From contig VGFP01000001.1 of the NCBI GenBank assembly GCA_016868855.1, positions 124,001 through 188,000 of the forward strand: a stretch of 64,000 nt of DNA, written 5' to 3'. The DNA comes from Bacteroidota bacterium (lineage in GTDB: Bacteria > Bacteroidota > Bacteroidia > Chitinophagales > Chitinophagaceae). The position numbers were made by a program, and so were the translations under genes. A model generated the notes under the pieces. The model had not been told where the DNA came from and made no database searches. It worked only from the letters and a program-made list of their open reading frames with translations. Position 1 is the first letter of the stretch; each line of letters opens with the position of its first letter. Positions 60,662 to 64,000 of the stretch are shown one piece after another.

Positions 60662-61297
60662 TTAATTCCCCGGCTGCCAATTGGCTGGATCCAATCTCCA
60701 GTTTAACAGTGTTTTTTGATCTTCCTCCCCGACCAATCCTTTTTCCACCGCCAAAGAGATCAGGCTTGTATAATTTGTTAGAGAAACCGTCGGGACCCCT
60801 GCTGAGCTGCAGGCTTTCTCTGCAGCTTCAAATCCATAGGTGAAAATAGATACCATTCCCATGACTTCGAGTCCGGCGTTCTTTACCACATCTACCACCT
60901 GCAAACTGCTTTTACCCGTTGAAATCAGATCTTCTATGATGACTGTCTTCATCCCCGTTTCAAAATAACCTTCGATTTGATTTCCCAGTCCATGTTCTTT
61001 GGGTTTTGGACGAACATAGATATAGGGCAGCTTCAATTGATCGGCCGACATGGCTCCCCAAGCAATTCCCGCAGTTGCAACTCCCGCCAGCAATTCCGCA
61101 TCAGGAAATTTTTCAAAAATGACGTTGCACATCTCACTTTTAATGAAATCACGCACATAAGGGAATCCCAATACCTTTCTGTTGTCACAATAAATGGGAC
61201 TCTTCCAGCCGGAAGCCCAAGTAAATGGGTCTTTCGGATTCAATTTAACTGCATTAACTTGTAAGAGTTTTTCGGCTACCGTGGTTTCATTTGTCAT
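60662..61297 (-). CDS. pyrE: Orotate phosphoribosyltransferase
   Basis: The 211-residue protein has the OPRTase blocks FTWASGWKSPIYCDNRK, LLAGVATAGIAWGAMSAD, YVRPKPKEHGLGNQIEG and the PRPP motif VIIEDLISTGKSS. It converts orotate to OMP in pyrimidine synthesis. The track starts at an ATG at 61315 that lies in a CCATGG shared with the divergent Nudix gene; MTNETTVAEKLLQV at 61297 is more natural. The HMA gene lies 19 bases downstream on the same strand. pyrB and pyrR-like are 1-2 kb upstream on the same strand. Confidence 0.95.
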   Translation of the reverse strand: MTNETTVAEKLLQVNAVKLNPKDPFTWASGWKSPIYCDNRKVLGFPYVRDFIKSEMCNVIFEKFPDAELLAGVATAGIAWGAMSADQLKLPYIYVRPKPKEHGLGNQIEGYFETGMKTVIIEDLISTGKSSLQVVDVVKNAGLEVMGMVSIFTYGFEAAEKACSSAGVPTVSLTNYTSLISLAVEKGLVGEEDQKTLLNWRLDPANWQPGN

Positions 61298-61340
61298 CTT
61301 ACAAATTTGAACCATGGACTTGAATTATGGAAATTTAGTT

Positions 61341-61823
61341 ATGTACATCACCATTCATGAACCCAAGGGTAAAAAGATCTTCAGATCAGAACAAAGCTTC
61401 AAAGAATACCTCCTTCAATTTGACAAGATTGAAGCTGCAGGCGGCATGGTGTTGAACCAAAAGGGAGAATTATTGATGATGTTCAGAAGAGGTATGTGGG
61501 ATATGCCCAAAGGGAAACTGGATGAAGGTGAAACCATCAGAGAATGTGCCTTGAGAGAGGTTACAGAAGAAACCGGACTCACAAAACTTACCATCGGGAA
61601 GAAACTGCAGACCACGTATCACACCTATTCTTTAAAAGGTAAAAAAGTCATCAAACCCTCACACTGGTATTTGATGAAATATGCTGGAAATGAAACCCCT
61701 GTACCACAGACCGAAGAAGACATTACAGAAGTAAGATGGGTTGATAAAAAAGAAGCTGAAAAACTGTTGGACAACGCCTATGCTTCTATTCGAGAGATTG
61801 TAAAAAAATATTACCTGGATTAA
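61341..61823 (+). CDS. Nudix hydrolase
   Basis: The 160-residue protein has a complete Nudix box, GKLDEGETIRECALREVTEETGL, after AAGGMVLNQKGELLMMFRRGMWDMPK. Nudix enzymes cut nucleoside diphosphates linked to another group; the substrate is not evident. ATG codons at 61314 and 61341 are both possible. The first overlaps the pyrE upstream start in the palindrome CCATGG and would leave almost no promoter, so I chose 61341. Its stop overlaps that of coaD by 4 bases, tail to tail. Confidence 0.9.
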   Translation: MYITIHEPKGKKIFRSEQSFKEYLLQFDKIEAAGGMVLNQKGELLMMFRRGMWDMPKGKLDEGETIRECALREVTEETGLTKLTIGKKLQTTYHTYSLKGKKVIKPSHWYLMKYAGNETPVPQTEEDITEVRWVDKKEAEKLLDNAYASIREIVKKYYLD

Positions 61824-62296
61824 CCTTTTGATTTGATTGAGTTCGCCACTTGTGCAGGTATAAATTGTGAAGCATCGCCGCCATTTCTGATGATGTCTCT
61901 CACAATGGTCGAAGCTACAGATGTGTACTTGGGTTCGCAGGTTAGAAAAAAGGTTTCAATGGTAGGATCCAAGTTGCGGTTGGCATCAGCAATGGCTTTT
62001 TCATATTCAAAATCACTCACATAACGGATACCACGTAAAATATAGTTGGCATTCATCTGTTTACAGAATTCGACCGTGAGTCCCTCGTATACAGCAGAAG
62101 ATATTTTTTCTTCTTTACCGAAAATTTCATCGATCCACAATTTTCTTTGTTCTGCACTGAACATGAGAGCTTTACCTACATTGGTTCCAATTGCTACCAC
62201 AATCTTATCAAACAAAGGCAATGCACGATTGATGATATCAACATGCCCCAATGTCAGCGGATCAAATGTCCCGGGGAAAACACAGATTTTCTGCAT
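61820..62296 (-). CDS. coaD: Phosphopantetheine adenylyltransferase
   Basis: The 158-residue protein has the CoaD motifs VFPGTFDPLTLGHVDII (with the HxGH-like TLGH), ANYILRGIRYVSDFEYE and the C-terminal SSTIVRDIIRNGG-like block (VASTIVRDIIRNGGDASQFIP). It makes dephospho-CoA from phosphopantetheine and ATP. pyrB lies 10 bases upstream on the same strand, so the two probably share a transcript. The ATG at 62296 is preferred to the track's TTG at 62302. Confidence 0.96.
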   Translation of the reverse strand: MQKICVFPGTFDPLTLGHVDIINRALPLFDKIVVAIGTNVGKALMFSAEQRKLWIDEIFGKEEKISSAVYEGLTVEFCKQMNANYILRGIRYVSDFEYEKAIADANRNLDPTIETFFLTCEPKYTSVASTIVRDIIRNGGDASQFIPAQVANSIKSKG

Positions 62297-62306
62297 GTGC
62301 AATTGT

Positions 62307-63242
62307 TTAATTATTTGCCTCTCTTCTACCTGAAAGCAAATATAGTACAGCCATTCTTACTGCTACCCCATTTTCAACCTGATCTAAAATGATGGATTGA
62401 CCGCTGTCTGCCACATCGGAGTCGAGTTCCACCCCACGGTTGATCGGACCCGGATGCATGATGACGATGTCTTTTTGAAGGGATGATAAGAGTGATTTGG
62501 TAATCCCGTAAGCACGGTTGTACTCCCTCAAAGATGAGAACAGCACCTGATTCTGACGCTCCAATTGAATCCTGAGTACATTGGCTGCATCGCACCAATC
62601 CAATGCCTCTTTTACATTATAGGTTATATTAATTCCGAAAGCGTCTTTCAGGTATTTGGGAATCAAAGTAGGTGGACCCGCAACAGTGACTTCTGCTCCC
62701 ATTTTGGTGAGCAGGTAAATATTGCTCAAAGCCACCCTCGAGTGCATGATGTCTCCTATGATGGCAATCTTTTTGCCTTGGAGTCCGCCTAATTTCTCCT
62801 GTATAGAAAAAGCATCCAACAATGCCTGGGTGGGATGTTCATTGATGCCATCACCTGCATTTACAATGGCAGCGGGAATATGTTCTGCCAGAAAATGTGG
62901 AGCACCGGTAGCACTGTGTCGCATGACAACCATGTCCACTTTCATCGACAGAATATTGTTGACCGTATCCAACAGTGTTTCGCCTTTTGAAACAGAAGAT
63001 CCGCTGGCTGAAAAGTTGATCGTGTCTGCACTGAGTCGCTTTTCGGCCAATTCAAAAGAGATTCTTGTCCTGGTTGAATTTTCGTAAAACAGATTTACGA
63101 TGGTAACATCTCTGAGGGATGGGACCTTTTTAATGGGACGCTGTAAAACTTCTTTGAATTGTTTTGCTGTATCTAAAATGATTTGAACATCCTTCGGTTG
63201 AAGGTCTCTAATGCCAAGCAGATGTTTTGTACTAAGCTGCAT
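62307..63242 (-). CDS. pyrB: Aspartate carbamoyltransferase catalytic subunit
   Basis: The 311-residue protein has the carbamoyl-phosphate motif FYENSTRTRISFE, the SVSKGETLLDT loop with catalytic Lys, HPTQALLDAF and the C-terminal MHPGPINRGVELDSDVADS. It makes carbamoyl-aspartate in pyrimidine synthesis. pyrI, the regulatory subunit of enterobacterial ATCase, is not seen. The pyrR-like gene lies 51 bases upstream on the same strand and coaD 10 bases downstream. That 51-base gap shows no PyrR-type attenuator. Confidence 0.97.
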   Translation of the reverse strand: MQLSTKHLLGIRDLQPKDVQIILDTAKQFKEVLQRPIKKVPSLRDVTIVNLFYENSTRTRISFELAEKRLSADTINFSASGSSVSKGETLLDTVNNILSMKVDMVVMRHSATGAPHFLAEHIPAAIVNAGDGINEHPTQALLDAFSIQEKLGGLQGKKIAIIGDIMHSRVALSNIYLLTKMGAEVTVAGPPTLIPKYLKDAFGINITYNVKEALDWCDAANVLRIQLERQNQVLFSSLREYNRAYGITKSLLSSLQKDIVIMHPGPINRGVELDSDVADSGQSIILDQVENGVAVRMAVLYLLSGRREANN

Positions 63243-63293
63243 TAGGGTGCAAAGCTATTGTTTTATTGTGATTTTTCGAATTATTTATTTTCA

Positions 63294-63824
63294 CTACACA
63301 CTTTCGTATAGAATCACCTTTTTTTCATCCCCCCAGTAGACTTTTACTTTTTGGGTTACAATGGAATCAATGGATTTACCGACAAAATCAGGATGAATGG
63401 GCAATTCTCTGCTGAATTTTCTATCAACCAAAATACAGAGCTCTACTTTTTTTGCCCTCCCATGATCCAACAATGCATCCATCGCAGCCCTGATGGTTCT
63501 TCCTGTATAGAGTACATCATCGATCAAAATCACATTTTTATTTTCTATCGAAAAAGGCAGTTCTGTGACATTGGGCATGTGAATTTGACCCCGGAAATCA
63601 TCTCTGTAAAAAGTGATATCCAATTTTCCATATTGAATGTTCACATCAGGATGAATTTCTTTGATGTATTGATAGATATAGTCACTGATTACAATACCTC
63701 TTGGCTGGATACCGATCAGACAAGTATCTTCAAATGGAAAGTGATTTTCAATCAACTCATGTGCCAACCTTTGCAGGGTCAGCCTGAGTTGCTTTTCTTC
63801 CATGATGGTACTCACTCCTTTCAT
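63294..63824 (-). CDS. pyrR: PyrR-like phosphoribosyltransferase (pyrimidine regulator / UPRTase)
   Basis: The 176-residue protein has the PyrR pattern RLTLQRLAHELIENH, LIGIQPRGIVISDYI, KLDITFYRDDFR and the PRPP loop VILIDDVLYTGRTIRAA. PyrR of Bacillus attenuates the pyr operon by binding UMP and mRNA and has weak uracil phosphoribosyltransferase activity. Whether this one regulates is unknown because no PyrR RNA site is visible. The ATG at 63824 (MKGVSTIMEEKQLR) is preferred; the track's start at 63893 is a TTG inside the upstream dehydrogenase gene. Confidence 0.9.
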   Translation of the reverse strand: MKGVSTIMEEKQLRLTLQRLAHELIENHFPFEDTCLIGIQPRGIVISDYIYQYIKEIHPDVNIQYGKLDITFYRDDFRGQIHMPNVTELPFSIENKNVILIDDVLYTGRTIRAAMDALLDHGRAKKVELCILVDRKFSRELPIHPDFVGKSIDSIVTQKVKVYWGDEKKVILYESV

Positions 63825-63846
63825 AATGTGTTCAAAGGTATTGATT

Positions 63847-64000
63847 CTATTCAGCAGATAAAAATGGGTATCTGTAATCTTTCGGCGGCTCAAATGTTTC
63901 TTTCACAGTTCTTACACTCAACCATCTGTACAGGTTGATGGCAGATCCGGCCTTGTCATTGGTACCAGATGCTCTTGCTCCACCGAAAGGTTGCTGACCT
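63847..64000 (-). CDS. 1-pyrroline-5-carboxylate dehydrogenase, C-terminal end (runs off the window)
   Basis: The ORF track misses this fragment. The minus strand reads GQQPFGGARASGTNDKAGS, then AINLYRWLSVRTVKETFEPP and KDYRYPFLSAE, then TAG. This is the C-terminus of glutamate-gamma-semialdehyde (P5C) dehydrogenases, the second step of proline breakdown to glutamate in the aldehyde dehydrogenase superfamily. About 50 residues are visible; the start and active-site cysteine lie outside. It ends 22 bases before the pyrR-like ATG, so the genes may be co-transcribed. Confidence 0.88.
   Translation of the reverse strand, partial: GQQPFGGARASGTNDKAGSAINLYRWLSVRTVKETFEPPKDYRYPFLSAE

Noticed and set aside
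63351-63938. 195-residue plus-strand ORF over pyrR-like
   Set aside because: Antisense to pyrR-like and to the end of the P5C dehydrogenase gene, both supported by motifs.
1-64000. CRISPR arrays, insertion sequences, prophage genes, rRNA genes, known riboswitches
   Set aside because: I looked for spaced repeats, transposase or integrase motifs and conserved RNA cores in the gaps and found none; the gaps are short.

Overview
The window reads as an ordinary, compact chromosomal stretch of a free-living Bacteroidota bacterium, probably of the Chitinophagia type (this finer placement is a guess). The evidence is family content: a TonB-dependent receptor, SBP/FAS1 and FKBP lipoproteins, a PorP/SprF-like protein with a type IX secretion (T9SS) type B cargo, DUF4199, DUF1599, the BT_3928-like DoxX family, WbqC, a SpmA-SpmB fusion and zinc-free ribosomal protein L31. 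Several gaps also hold TTG-N17-20-TAnnTTTG promoters, the form used by the Bacteroidota sigma factor. I see no phage, insertion sequence, integron or CRISPR array, and no gene-free stretch longer than about 200 bases.

Layout. 1-2.8 kb: end of a TonB receptor gene, then a tandem-FAS1 lipoprotein and a bidirectional terminator. 2.9-9.8 kb: ychF, divergent from spmAB-folB-M1 peptidase, then rpmI-rplT and an arginine decarboxylase. 9.8-17.7 kb: an unknown exported protein divergent from bacilliredoxin-lgt-like-yajQ, then rpmE2, a GlmU-like acyltransferase with tpiA, an acyl-CoA-binding protein and lepA. 17.7-22.5 kb: a tightly packed minus-strand operon made of a dihydroorotase homologue without its metal ligands, DUF4199, a GT2, a GT4 and an unknown exported protein. 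22.5-31.6 kb: tRNA-Pro(GGG), a Tat-exported Gfo/Idh/MocA oxidoreductase, ndk-ubiD, nrnA-FKBP, folP, DUF1599-BT_3928 and a CBS protein. 31.6-40 kb: recF with a DUF721 partner, pdhA-TPR-lutA-like-EVE, gyrA and an exported TPR protein.

40-49.7 kb is the most distinctive region. A five-gene plus-strand operon encodes a Tat-type glycosylasparaginase, CutC, a planctomycete-type cytochrome/DUF1549/DUF1553 protein, a DUF1501 protein and a membrane cytochrome with a leucine-rich tail. It converges on an N-acetylhexosamine-kinase-like phosphotransferase and serA. 49.7-54.3 kb: a serine hydrolase overlapping nnrD, then a K+-dependent-type membrane pyrophosphatase with an extra C-terminal tail. 54.3-60.1 kb: a T9SS locus (lipoprotein, PorP/SprF-like protein, 1205-residue IgGFc-binding/PKD/type B CTD protein) and wbqC. 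60.3-64 kb: a metal-binding HMA protein, pyrE divergent from a Nudix hydrolase, coaD, pyrB, pyrR-like and the 3' end of a P5C dehydrogenase gene that the ORF track missed.

How the genes work together. Most of the window is housekeeping: translation (L35, L20, L31, EF4), replication and repair (GyrA, RecF), pyrimidines (PyrB, PyrE, PyrR), folate (FolB, FolP), CoA (CoaD), serine (SerA) and glycolysis/pyruvate oxidation (TpiA, PdhA). The best candidates for something undescribed are the operon led by the catalytically depleted dihydroorotase homologue beside lipid-type glycosyltransferases, and the glycosylasparaginase/planctomycete-cytochrome operon. Function assignments come from reading motifs by eye; no database search was run.
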